Of a stretch of DNA of 64,000 bases, positions 1-10,234 are shown piece after piece; within the stretch, counting starts at the first letter, position 1; every line of letters begins with the position of its first letter. This stretch comes from Clavelina lepadiformis (taxonomy: Eukaryota > Chordata > Ascidiacea > Aplousobranchia > Clavelinidae). The notes below the pieces were generated by a model. It made no database searches. It was given only the letters and a program-made list of their open reading frames with translations, and was not told the DNA's origin. The position numbers and the translations under genes are program-made. The stretch spans positions 20,398,860 through 20,462,859 of the forward strand of contig NC_135244.1 of assembly GCF_947623445.1 (NCBI RefSeq), in the 5' to 3' direction.

Positions 1-1
1 T

Positions 2-889
2 GTATGTTTGTTGTTTTACGAATATCGAGTTAAAATAAAAAATCAGCAAATCGGACAATTAAACAGACAAAGACAAAACCTTATTCGAGATCGCGTCGCT
101 GATTGGTTGAGATGGTTATGCTTGATTGCTTCCATTCTGGCTTTGGTCAGATTTGGACTTGAAATTGTTGAGATCAAACTGGGTGAAAGTTCATCAATAA
201 TTTGCGATCCTATCAGGAAATCTAAGGCTGTGCTTCAATGTGCAGTAATCACGTGTCTATATCTTGTGCTCTGGCTACGACAACGTAAGTTCTACGGAAC
301 ACCAGCTATGTTACATCTGAGCAACAAAATCATCCGATTTTTCAGCAGATCTGTGATTATCATAATGGCAATCGCAAACGTCTTGACAATAACGCTTTAC
401 GTCGCCACCAGAGGATATCAAAGTTCCGGTCGTGGTTGTCGGTTGGAATGGAGCAGCATCTGGACCAAGCTGCCAGGTCTTCTTCAATTCATTTTCACTA
501 CTTTGTTCCAAGTCATCTTGCTCGGTCTGTTCATCTACCCGCTCTATAAACACCGGGTGGCAATGAAGAGCGTGGTCTCAAACAGTCCGAATAACGAAAT
601 CAAAGTCATAAAACGGGTAACTTTGGCAACGGTGGTCGCCGTGGTTACCGATGGACTTGCCGGATTGGTCGCTTTGGTCGCTTTTTCAAAGTCCTTTGGT
701 GCTTTACGTCAGCTTATTTATGACGTAGACATGTTGGTCAATTTGTTGGCGATCATCTGTTCCTTTGCTGACTGGCGAACACGGCTGGCGCCCTTCCTGG
801 TCAAACAAGAGAAGATCGTGGGAACAGTGAAGCGGAAGTTGATTGATAACCAAAGGACCGAAGTGACTACCGTCAGCAATAACGTATGA
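2..889 (+). CDS. Seven-helix receptor-like protein, array copy 1 (5' end outside window)
   Basis: Open reading frame with no stop from base 2 to TGA at 887-889. It enters inside helix 1 (VCLLFYEYRV), so about 50 N-terminal residues lie upstream of the window. The rest is intact: long basic loop after helix 1, helix 2 (WLRWLCLIASILALV), Cys in TICDPIRKSK before helix 3, WLRQRKFY after helix 3, Cys in GRGCRLEW in the loop before helix 5, GLFIYPLYKHR after helix 5, and SFADWRTRLAPF after helix 7. The tail ends in TVSNNV. It is the close twin of damaged copy 3, and its 3' flank is also nearly the same as that of copy 3, so both came from one segmental duplication. Role unknown. Membrane receptor topology is inferred from the array as a whole. 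Confidence 0.85.
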   Translation, partial: VCLLFYEYRVKIKNQQIGQLNRQRQNLIRDRVADWLRWLCLIASILALVRFGLEIVEIKLGESSSIICDPIRKSKAVLQCAVITCLYLVLWLRQRKFYGTPAMLHLSNKIIRFFSRSVIIIMAIANVLTITLYVATRGYQSSGRGCRLEWSSIWTKLPGLLQFIFTTLFQVILLGLFIYPLYKHRVAMKSVVSNSPNNEIKVIKRVTLATVVAVVTDGLAGLVALVAFSKSFGALRQLIYDVDMLVNLLAIICSFADWRTRLAPFLVKQEKIVGTVKRKLIDNQRTEVTTVSNNV

Positions 890-2990
890 TCAATTATTAT
901 TAATGTGTTATAAACAAGAAAACCGAAGACTCGGACTTATTCTACCACCCGTATGTGAGAGATTTCGAACTACATGGCCAATAGGCGGAACGCATTAGCG
1001 GAAAAATGTTTCCTGCATGGATTGTAAACCCATGAGCAACCCTGAATATTTTATCAAATTTTGCCATCTTTAATCCAGTGCCATGACCCATTAGTAAGTT
1101 GTGAGAGCTACACAACCTTAATTAACAGCGTTCCTTTGAAGGTACAGTTGCATGCATAGTACGGGTAAGCTAGTGACTGAACTACTGAAGTTGGTCGAGT
1201 TTCCATAAAAACTTACAAAAACACTGTTACGTGACATAGCACATCTGCACACAGCAGTTAAGCGATGCAAGTTTGCTTCAATTGTTGCTTTGTATGTTTC
1301 GAAGCGCAACACGTGACGGAACTCACGAACACGAACTGTGTTACTGTATATTGCTGTATATTGCTGATGTATTTTCAGTTTCGACATACTGCTGAATTAA
1401 TACAAGCTTTCATGAGATATTCATGCGTCTTTTTGAAGTACTTTTATTCGTCACCCGACAAAAATACCTCCACTACTATTTTGCCGTATTTATATATACA
1501 CTTACAGTGCAAATGACATAACAGTGACTATATGCTGTTTTTGGTAGGAACGTTACTAAAACAACACTGAGTTGATATTGCTTGAAGCGTGATAACCAAA
1601 TTTTAAGGTGAAATAAGAAACAGGATATAGTTTAGCACTCTTAAGGTTAACTTTATTTTTTTCGACACGAGCTTTCGCAAGCATAAGCTTGCTTCTTCTG
1701 GTGTACTGTGAAATGGCAAAAAATATTTCAAAATTGCTAGGTAAAGGTCTGGTTGGAAATAAAAATCGCAATTTTGACGTAATATCTACATGTATCCAAG
1801 AAATCACAAAATACTTGATGACGTAACAACATAATATAAAATAAATCTGTAAATGAAAGGAAAACGGAAATAAAGACGTATTAAAGTCAAATAATGAATA
1901 TTTATTTATAAAGTCCCATAAAACTGGCGTCTCTGTTAAGGCCTTAAAAGCCATATTTTGATATTTTCAAAATAGGAAAAGTAAAGTGCATGCGAGTTTA
2001 TGCTTATCTTTTCTAAACTGTTAATCGTATCCTAACACTCTCACAATGATATGCCGGTCACAAAGGTACCCGATAGACTTGCACGAGTTGTATTGTTGAC
2101 AAGTGGAAGCCGATGATTGTATTCCACGTACGTGACGCATAGAGTGCTGAAACCTAAGCATGCGGCATCACTGTTTCGATGCTAAAGTACATCATTGGTT
2201 TCAGTTATCATCAAATACACTTGCAAATAGATGATATATGTTAGTCGCAGATTTGCTTTGACCTTTGTGGAGCAACGTTTGTCAAAGATTGACAATGCTT
2301 TAAATATTAGAAAACGATGATTTCCCATGCTGACGACCATACTCGAGCACCTACTGCTAAAATAGCGTTGAATTCCAGAATTTCTCGGAACTGAAATAAA
2401 TAGACATTGGTCAAGGACTTACAGATGACGCAGGTATTTTACTTAAAGTTTTCTGTTTTGCCGAATAAATGTATGCCAAGTTGGCTTATGCTTGTGAAAA
2501 TGCATGATAACAACGATCCATTACATCACCCGAATGCCAGTGTCAGGTGTCTTGTTGCCTTTTGAGTAGGTTCAGCTGCAGTTGGAGATTGTATTTCGTT
2601 AAGGCTTTGTGGTATTCCGTTGTGCTGTGCTCGCAGAAGTTTTTCTTGCTATTTTGATTTTGATTTCCGGCAGCGAAGCTTCACAAGTTGATGTACTTTT
2701 TCTGCCCGTAAAAGTAACTTTAGAATTTCGGTTCTTCTGAAAATCGCACGTCTACGTACAAGGTGGTGGTGGTGGTTACTGCATTGGCTTCGAGGCGTAT
2801 TGCAAGAAACCGCCAATCTGTCTGTTATATCTTTGTAGTTAAGGAGTGAGGTAACGGGTGAATTTAAAGAAAATTTGACTTCCAGGTGTCAGAGTAGTTA
2901 TTGATTTCAATGACAACGCTTTAACGCAATTATAACGCTACGATCGCGAAATAATGGTTATTTTTTCAAATGTATTTAAACGACTGTCCA
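890..2990. other. Intergenic spacer between copies 1 and 2
   Basis: No gene seen. The first 120 bases are likely 3' UTR of copy 1 and hold a block (aactacatggccaatagg at about 970) that recurs after other copies. The whole spacer is part of the duplicated unit. A short (GGT)n run lies at about 2762-2776. The small open frames here have no family resemblance and are not conserved as frames in the duplicate. Confidence 0.6.
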
Positions 2991-2994
2991 GAAA

Positions 2995-3050
2995 ACCAAC
3001 CATATTGGAAATATTTAGCAGGAGATTCAGATCATTACACCAGAATATGC
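2995..3050 (+). promoter_or_regulatory. Proximal promoter module of copy 2
   Basis: The run with core atatttagcaggagattcag lies about 190-245 bases before the start codon of copy 2. The same order of words (CAAnCATrTTGG, then AATATTTAG, GGAAATT and a TCAnnACA word) appears upstream of copies 4, 6, 7 and 9, although the surrounding DNA of those copies is diverged. In copies 6, 7 and 9 it sits just before a TATA box. No clear TATA is seen here. Confidence 0.5.
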
Positions 3051-3238
3051 GTGCAAGGTTGAACCATTTTGTACGGAAGAATTGAAAGTTTTTCGTTGCG
3101 CAATCAACCATAAAACAGAGCAGAACTACAATGTGGGTTTATGTATTGTGTTTGTTTGTACATTTTACATTGCTGTGTGCAAATTACCCTTCAGATTTAA
3201 TTTAATTTTAAACGATTTATACTCTGGTCAACTGCATA

Positions 3239-4264
3239 ATGGAAACTTCATCAGCTCAACAAAACCAAAATGTGACGTCATCAAGGATGACGCAAGAACC
3301 AGATGAAGACAATATAGAATATGTCAGTGTTTTGGTCGGCACGTGTTTGCTGGTTGTGATGGGGATTTACTTGGTTGTGTGTTTGTTGTTCTACGAATAT
3401 CGAGTTGGATTAAAAAATCGACAGGTCGGACGATTAAACAGACAAAGAAACAACCTAAATCACGATCGAGTCGCTGACTGGATGAGATGGTTATGCTTGA
3501 TTGCTTCCATATTCGCTTTAGTCAGGTTCATATTAGCAGTCGTTGAGATCGAACTTGGTCAAAGTTCATCAACGATTTGCGATCCTATCAGAAAATCTAA
3601 GGGTGTGCTTCTTTGTGTATCGTTCTCGAGCCTATATCTTGTGCTCTGGATACGACAACGCATGCTTTACAGAACACCGACTATGTTACATCTGAGCAAC
3701 AAAATTATTCAATTTTTCAGCAGCTCTGTGGTTGCCTTAGTAGTAATGTCAGGCGTCTTTACCTTACTGCTTTATATGTTCACCAGAGGATATCAAAGTA
3801 CCGTTAGTGGTTGCGATTTGCAATGGAGCAGCATTTGGATCGGGCTGCCTTCTCTTCTTCTGGCCATCTTTACTCTTTTGTTTCAAGTTATGCTGCTTGG
3901 TTTGCTCATCTACCCGCTCTATAAACACCGGGTGGCGATGAAGAGCGTGGTTTCAAACTGTCTTAATAAGGAGATCGAAGTCATAAAGCGGGTAACTTTA
4001 GCAACATTTGTTGCCGCGGTTACTGACGGAATTGTTGGTTTGATCAATTTGGGAATTTTTGGTTTATTGTCTGGAATTGGCTATCAGCTGATTTATGACG
4101 TAGACATTTTGGTCAATTTATTGGCGGTCATCTGTTCCTTCGCGGACTGGCGAACACGGATGGCGCCCTTCCTAGTCAGACAGCACAAGATCGTGGGAAC
4201 ATTGAAGCGGAACCAGATTGATGATCAAAGGAGCAGCGTCACTACCGTCAGTAATAACCTATGA
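3239..4264 (+). CDS. Seven-helix receptor-like protein, array copy 2
   Basis: Intact 341-residue single-exon frame starting METSSAQQNQNVTSS. The start is chosen because the METS-type beginning and its N-glycosylation sequon (NVT) recur in the other copies, and because a splice acceptor (ccttcag, AG at 3193-3194) lies exactly 44 nt upstream, as in its paralogues. Helices at about residues 27-51, 79-104, 118-138, 160-180, 206-229, 252-276 and 284-303. The Cys of TICDPIRKSK and the Cys of SGCDLQW are placed to form the extracellular disulfide seen in many GPCRs. The tail is basic and ends TVSNNL. A likely poly(A) signal ATTAAA is at 4414-4419. Closest relative is copy 4. Ligand and role unknown. 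Confidence 0.9.
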   Translation: METSSAQQNQNVTSSRMTQEPDEDNIEYVSVLVGTCLLVVMGIYLVVCLLFYEYRVGLKNRQVGRLNRQRNNLNHDRVADWMRWLCLIASIFALVRFILAVVEIELGQSSSTICDPIRKSKGVLLCVSFSSLYLVLWIRQRMLYRTPTMLHLSNKIIQFFSSSVVALVVMSGVFTLLLYMFTRGYQSTVSGCDLQWSSIWIGLPSLLLAIFTLLFQVMLLGLLIYPLYKHRVAMKSVVSNCLNKEIEVIKRVTLATFVAAVTDGIVGLINLGIFGLLSGIGYQLIYDVDILVNLLAVICSFADWRTRMAPFLVRQHKIVGTLKRNQIDDQRSSVTTVSNNL

Positions 4265-4983
4265 TCATTATGACGTAATTGAAAAAAGAAAATTACCAGT
4301 TGAATTTGTTCTTCGATCCGTCTAAAGCCGTCAAATTACATGGCTGGAATCCAATAACCGTGACCGAGAAAATTGAAAACTAGATTGATCGTAAATTCTA
4401 AGCAACCGGTTTTATTAAAGTGTTTGTCAAGTTGTCAAGTTTAAATCAAGTACCATGAGTGCTAACATGTTGTTCGATTAGGATATACCAACCTCAAAAT
4501 TGCTTTTCCAATTCAAAAATGGCAAAGCGAAATGAGATTTGAGGCCTCATGGCTCTTCTAAAATTGAAACACATTTCAACATTTCACATTTATGTCAAAA
4601 TTGTGTTGGTTTTAAAATTTTTCGTATTATTTTGTAATTGTTGGTTTAGTTTCATCAGAAATTTTTGCATTTTTAGGCTTATGCTGTAAATACAAGTCCA
4701 ATGCAATTCATCTGGGCACGAACCGAAAAAATAACTTATTAAAGATCACGTGAAAGAAAGTCGCGATTGTGACAAGCGTTGATTCGCCTTGTGTAGAACG
4801 CAACCTGTGCGCTTTGTCAACACCAAGTGGTTAGGTTGTTATATTGTACATTGCGGTTTATTGTTTCTTTGCAGCGTCATTATTGCCAGATCGCAGTGCG
4901 CTGTGATGACTCTAATTTAAACATTAGTCAATCATTTGCTTAGTTTAAGTTATGCAATTATCACGAAATATTCGAGAATGTAT
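4265..4983. other. 3' flank of copy 2
   Basis: No gene seen. Likely 3' UTR up to about 4435 (ATTAAA at 4414), then AT-rich spacer shared with 13543-14262. It ends where the next block, homologous to the 5' region of copy 5, begins. Confidence 0.6.
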
Positions 4984-5785
4984 TACGGTCAGTCACGTAA
5001 TCCAAAACTTAAACTTAATTTATTGCCCGGTAAACGACAGTATACCATGAGCTTCTCTATCTGGCAACAAATCCAGACTAAAAACTTAATAAAAATCGCC
5101 TCAGTTTTCTAAAGTGAGTCAATGGGTTGAAGTCAAACTAAAAAGGAAGTCGCTATGCGTTGCATGCCTAGGATAGGGCAGGTGCAAAATGAAGTGCTTA
5201 AAACGGTTACAAGCAAACACGACGCAAGGTCTACAGTACAATTTGAAATGCTCAAACTATTTAAAAAGTACGAAACCTTTTGCAACATGATATATATCCA
5301 TACGTGTATAGGCAACATATTGCATACAACTTAATTTTATTTTTTAATTTTGGGAAATAACATTACCGGGAGAAAACAACTTCATGTACACGTGGCGTGG
5401 ACAATAAAATAACGCACCGCTTGAATTAACTTTAACTTTACCATGCAAATCAGATATACACTTTAAGTGCAGTAGTGTCAACTGTCAACTTCTATTACAC
5501 AGCCTAAAACTAAGCATATCTATATAAAGCTTAGCCTTATAACTTAACGAGATAAACGATTTCTTATATTAAAAATGAAAAATGTTGAAATTGAATTGGA
5601 TTTTGTTGTGTACGAATTTCTTTTCAGATGTAAATCACTGCCTAAGCGATTTGTACTTTGTTTACCTGAATAATGAAAGTTTCAACAGCTCAACCAAACC
5701 AAACTGTGACGTCATGAATGACCACGCAGAAACCAGATGACTATATTTTAAATTTGAGCCAATATGTCGGTGCTTTGGTTGCCAC
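4984..5785 (+). repeat. Duplicated 5' region of a receptor gene (partner 15976-16769)
   Basis: Starting at cagtcacgtaatccaaaact, this run matches the upstream region, first exon, splice acceptor and first codons of copy 5. It includes a TATA box (tatataaag, 5521-5529), an octamer atgcaaat (about 5443-5450) and an acceptor (ttttcag, AG 5626-5627). It is therefore a promoter and start region detached from its gene body. Confidence 0.85.
5673..5785 (+). pseudogene. Truncated start of a receptor gene fused to foreign flank
   Basis: ATG at 5673 lies 45 nt after the splice acceptor, as in intact copies. The frame reads MKVSTAQPNQTVTS and then stops at TGA, the same lesion as in copy 5. The homology continues through the beginning of helix 1 (about 5750-5785) and then breaks. 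From about 5784 the DNA instead matches the 3' spacer of copy 1 (about 1475-1530). The join falls in a very short shared run (ac). This is a rearrangement scar, not a gene. Confidence 0.8.
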
Positions 5786-5839
5786 TATTTTGCCGTATTT
5801 ATATATAAACTTACAGTGCAAATGACATAACAGTGACTA

Positions 5840-6415
5840 CCGTATTTTCTTGAATAGAAGCCGCGGCTGCTATTTTTTTATTTTTGAACGTTTTGTGCAG
5901 CTTCTATTTTTATTACATGAAGTACCGGTTGATTGGGTGACAATAAAATTCTGCGCTCTCTTTTGAAAAAAAGGTTTTATTCTATTACTATCCGACCACT
6001 ACTGTAATTTGACAACTGCTGTTTTTCTCATGTGCAAGCTCTCAATGACAGCCTTTATATTACAACGGACTCAACACTCTATTGGAAGACGCTGTTTCCA
6101 TTGTCTTCCAAGTTGTGTCGTTATAATTATATTTCTGCTACGGTATTTATCGCGCTATTACATAACGTCATACTTGCCATAAGTTCAATCTCAGTTCACG
6201 GTATAATTGCAGATGACTTATCGAAGAATACTTGATTGACAATCAGTTCCGTAAACATGCTATCTACCTTGCACTTTTGAACTCATTGTACTAAGATAAC
6301 CCCATAGTTTTCATCCTATTTTGTAAACATGTTATTTACATGATATTATGAATGGATTTCATCATTGTCTTTTGCGGCTTCTACGCGAGGTCGGTTTCTA
6401 TTCAAGAAAATACGG
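5840..6415. mobile_element. Inverted-repeat element with TA duplication
   Basis: Begins ccgtattttcttgaatagaa and ends with the reverse complement of nearly the same run (ttctattcaagaaaatacgg), with TA on both sides (5838-5839, 6416-6417). GCGGCTTCTA-type subterminal words are also inverted. About 576 bp with no transposase frame, so a non-autonomous element of the Tc1/mariner type is likely. Confidence 0.7.
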
Positions 6416-6883
6416 TATCACGTTTTCATTCCAAGCACAAATCATAGCCGTTGTCAGCTTCATAAAAACTTTTCGACGCATGGCAAGAGCAATATCAGCA
6501 AGAGACTCTTCTTCTTTTGCAAAACATCCATGTGTGTTCAGAGTATTGCAATATATGTTCAACTGCGGAAGTTTCAAAGTTGCAATCTTGCTGACCGTTC
6601 TTTACGCAACTGATAATGCTGAGGTATTCAGATTTTAGGCGGGACAGGAAGCTCTGTTCTACTGATAATAAAAACACCAACATGAATGTAAGGAAAGTTC
6701 ATTTACATAAAACAAACAACGCAGAGACAAAACATTCAAAAATAGACCAGCTTCATATTTCAAATGTGGCTAATCGAACCAAACTAAAGCAAACACTCAT
6801 TTGTAACTGTTACTGGTTGATGTGATAGAATGGTAAGAAATGTTGCCACGCAGTTTTAATGGCATAAGGTTGGAGCTCTCTGC
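6416..6883. other. Spacer
   Basis: No gene, repeat or relic recognised. Short open frames only. Confidence 0.4.
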
Positions 6884-6891
6884 ATGGTAGT

Positions 6892-7226
6892 TAGGGTTGC
6901 CATACCGTCCTTATTTCTAAGATTTGTCCTTATTTTAAAGGTCGTAGAAAATATTTTTGTCCTTTTTTCTAAGAAATGTCCTTATTTTCACTTGCGTCCT
7001 TATCTTCGTCTTATTTTTAATGCAGAGGTTCGTATTTTGGGCATTTTGACACCTTTAGCATACCATTTTGTACCAAAGAGATACCAAAATTAAGAACATA
7101 CAGATAGTGTCTCGTTTTATTTTAAGAACATTGGTTGCTTTCTCCTGTTATGCACTGTTTAAGGTGGTATTCGTCTTTCGTTTCCTAGCCGTGCTTATTT
7201 TTGAGTTGAGACTGATGGCAACCCTG
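6892..7226. mobile_element. Probable hAT-like short element
   Basis: Left end tagggttgccat and right end atggcaaccctg are inverted copies. The flanks are atggtagt (6884-6891) and atggttgt (7227-7234), an 8-bp duplication with one mismatch. The interior holds repeated tccttatttt words. No coding frame of transposase type. Confidence 0.55.
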
Positions 7227-7234
7227 ATGGTTGT

Positions 7235-8242
7235 ACTTTGTATTTGCTATCGATGGTTTATAAAGCCATAGATACGGATATGAAACAATAACGCTATGTC
7301 TGACCATTTTAAGGTCGTTGTAATTTCACGAATAAGCTGCGCAAGACGTGCTTGTGAAGCTTTCCTGGAGTACCAGTGCTAGGCTGCATGATTTAGCGCA
7401 CGTCTTCCAGGAACAGAGAAAAGTACATCTCAGGTTGACGTGGTTGATGTATCGAACTTTTCATTGTAATCAACACAAATGTATTTTTGTCATTAACTAC
7501 CAAATTATATGCATCTACACTCTGTCCTGTATGTGTCATAACTGTGTTTTTTGACACTAAGCAATAGACATAAATTGCCGCAATGCAAGACGTGAATCCA
7601 ACAATACGCGACAAAGCTTTTATTTTCGTTGTTGTTTTCGATATAATTTAACTAGTTTTCAGTACAATTATTTTCTGTGGCATATAATAGCAATAATGAA
7701 ATTCTAAAAGCAATAAAAAAATTTCATTGCATAAACTTAACACAAACTCTTTTTAAGATTTTTTAAATTATCAAATGTTTCTTGAACTTTTGCGGAAAGC
7801 ATTAGTTGTAAAACACTACAAATTTCAATTAATAATTAGCAGCTTATTAAAAACAAACAATTAACTAAATAGACTGAAATGCTAGGAGAAAACGTTTCTG
7901 GTCGTTCCAGCTAAAATAAGAAAGTTTCTTCCTAAAACACTGCAATAAGATATATGTAACAAAGACCAAAAACTTTTGCTGTTTGCATTTTGCAATATCA
8001 ATATCACATGAGTGCTGATAGTTGTGCAAATTCATTCTAATACCACTATACACATAACAGTACTATAAGGTTTCATGAAAAACAAACATCATCATAATTT
8101 ATTGAAATTTACGTCAAAGTCAATTTTGCCGATAATGCTCTACACCTGATAAATAGGGTTTCACAAAACTAATGTAGAAGAGGGACCCTATGCATCGTCC
8201 GACAAATGTGTATTTTTTGTTAATAGATGAAAGCGATGTAGG
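7235..8242. other. Spacer
   Basis: AT-rich DNA. I see no gene or recognisable repeat. Confidence 0.4.
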
Positions 8243-8250
8243 TCTAAGGC

Positions 8251-8540
8251 AGGGATGTCCAACATGCGGTCCGCCTGAGATTTTTGTACGACCCGCTAGT
8301 CATTTTCACTCCAAAAGTAGTATTTTGAACTTTGAATCTTAGCCTAATTAAAATGTACCAGACAGACTTTAGGGGCGCAGTAATAGTATAGTATGGGAGC
8401 AACAGGATTATAAGTAACTATAAGACTCGAAGAATTAAAGCACGCGTTTAGTACTTGGGTACATTCAACAGGTTCTGCGGCCCAGTGAACTATTTCAAGT
8501 GACAATGCGGCCCACTATAATAAAAGGTTGGACATCCCTG
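8251..8540. mobile_element. hAT-like MITE
   Basis: Ends cagggatgtccaac and gttggacatccctg are perfect inverted repeats of 14 bp. The flanks gtctaagg (8243-8250) and atctaagg (8541-8548) form an 8-bp duplication with one difference, the size made by hAT transposases. The subterminal gcggcc/gcggtcc words are typical of this class. 290 bp, non-autonomous. Confidence 0.85.
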
Positions 8541-8548
8541 ATCTAAGG

Positions 8549-9298
8549 TGTTGCTATACAACTACCAGTCTTTCATAATATATGCAGGTAGCTAGCTTAA
8601 TCGAAACGTTGCCTCATAACTTAGAAGTGAGTTATGGGGGGCTTTCACAGTTCCTCCCGTGTTACAAGCATCGTGCAATCATTAAAGGAATCAGCTGCAT
8701 CAGCGCATGTAAACGATAGCAGCCATTATGTAGATCATCCTTTTAAACGTTTTGTGGATCGAAACTTGTCTTTCCTGCATCAGCCCACCGGGAGAGCAAA
8801 AACAATTGTGATAAAAATAGGCTTATGCACATTTAGGCTAATTCTTGAGCCCAGCCCAACATTTGGGGCCCATGCAGCATACGAAAAACAAGAGTACAAC
8901 CAATAAAAGTTTTAAGCCAAGCTAAACAATGAGTTCAGTCATTGTAAGCTTTGAGCCCAGTCCATTTCAATGATGAGTTCAGTCCATTTCAGCTAGAAAT
9001 GAATAGTTAAAACGTTTTAGTGGCAGGGTTTGAAGTTTTAAAAGAAACGTATGAAAATGGAATCAACATTTTTCTGGACTAAACTTAAAAATTAAAAGAG
9101 CTGGTTTCAGAAAGTAGGTGAGCATTACGTAGTTGACACGAGTACGATGTGTTTTGATTTCAGGGCATAACTACAGAAGTAGAAAAAACTTGGATTAATT
9201 ACGTCTGACGTAATGTTTATTTCCACCAGCCATAGTTTCTTACCATGGTTATCTCATTACTATTGTTTTCAAGGATGAAGTTAAACAAAAATACATTT
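8549..9298. other. Spacer and upstream region of copy 3
   Basis: No gene seen. An imperfect repeat of atgagttcagtcca-type words lies at about 8928-8995. The stretch from about 9120 should hold the promoter and first exon of copy 3. No clear TATA box found. Confidence 0.4.
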
Positions 9299-9349
9299 GT
9301 TTCAGAAATCTATTACTTCACAAATAATACTAAAGACTTTAAGTACACA

Positions 9350-10234
9350 ATGAAAATTTTTTCTCCTACTGGAATTCAGCAAAATTATACAGTGACGTCA
9401 TCAACAATTATGACGTCAGAGCTCGATGAAGACATTAACGACTTGAGCCAATATGTCGGTGCTTTGGTTGTCACGTGCTTGTTGGTTGTCAGGGGAATTT
9501 ACCTGGTTATGTGTTTGTTGTTTTATGAATATCGAGTTAGAATAAAAAATCAGCAAATCGGACAATTAAACAGACAAAGACAAAACCTTATTCGAGATCG
9601 CGTCGCTGATTGGTTGAGATGGTTATGCTTGATTGCTTCCATTCTAGCTTTGGTCAGATTTGGACTTGAAATTGTTGAGGTCAAACTGAGTGAAAGTTCA
9701 TCAACAATTTGCGATCCTATCAGGAAATCTAAGGCTGTGCTTCTATGTGCAGTTATCACGTGTCTATATCTTGTGTTCTGGTTACGACAACGTAAGTTCT
9801 ACAGAACACCGGCTATGTTACATATGAGCAACAAAATTGTCCGATTCTTCAGTAGGTCTGTGATCATCATAATGGCAATCGCAAGCGTCTTGACAATAAC
9901 GCTTTACGTCGCCACCAGAGGATATCAAAGTTCCGGTCGTGGTTGTCGGTTGGAATGGAGCAGCATCTGGTCCAAGCTGCCAGGTCTTCTTCAATTCATC
10001 TTCACTACTCTGTTTCAAGTCATCTTGCTCGGACTGTTCATTTACCCACTCCATAAACACCGGATGGCAATGAAGAGCGTAGTCTCAAACAGTCCGAATA
10101 ACGAGATGAAAGTCTGAAAAAGGGTAGCTTTGGCAACGGTGGTTGCCGTGGTTACCGATGGACTTGCCGGATTGGTCGCTTTGGTCGCTTTTTACCGAAT
10201 TACCGAAGTAACTACCATCAGCAATAACGTATGA
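9350..10234 (+). pseudogene. Seven-helix receptor-like copy 3, disrupted
   Basis: Start MKIFSPTGIQQNYTVTSS lies at 9350, 44 nt after an acceptor (gtttcag, AG 9304-9305). An upstream in-frame ATG at 9245 lies before the acceptor and is rejected. Residues through helix 5 and ICL3 are intact and close to copy 1. Then TGA at 10115-10117 replaces the conserved Ile codon of the VIKRV motif. Further on, about 165 bp that encode the end of helix 6, helix 7 and SFADWRTR in copy 1 (about 687-855) are missing. The deletion keeps frame to the usual end TISNNV. With no helix 7 the product cannot be a seven-helix protein even on readthrough. Confidence 0.85.

Larger units (their letters stand above)
2..4981 (+). 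repeat. Segmental duplication, left unit (partner 9509-14262)
   Basis: The stretch from inside copy 1, through its 3' flank, copy 2 and the copy 2 3' flank matches 9509-14262 nearly base for base by eye. Homology stops about base 4981 (partner about 14262), after a shared run ending near atattcgaga. Indels include extra sequence at about 2625-2745 in this unit that is missing near 11990-12010 in the partner. The left edge lies outside the window. Confidence 0.9.

Noticed and set aside
311..553. Minus-strand frames opposite the receptor genes (also 9818-10060, 22897-23172, 34859-35389, 39155-39592)
   Set aside because: They recur only because the plus-strand coding sequence is conserved. They have no independent domain or start context.
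1118..1954. Several frames of 80-130 codons in the copy 1 spacer
   Set aside because: The duplicate at 10489-11300 carries indels that break or alter these frames, so there is no coding constraint.
3082..3306. Frame overlapping the start of copy 2 (and 12345-12584 at copy 4) with a signal-peptide-like start at 3130
   Set aside because: It runs across the splice acceptor and into the receptor frame, and the reading differs between the two duplicates because of the acceptor change. More likely intron and leader.
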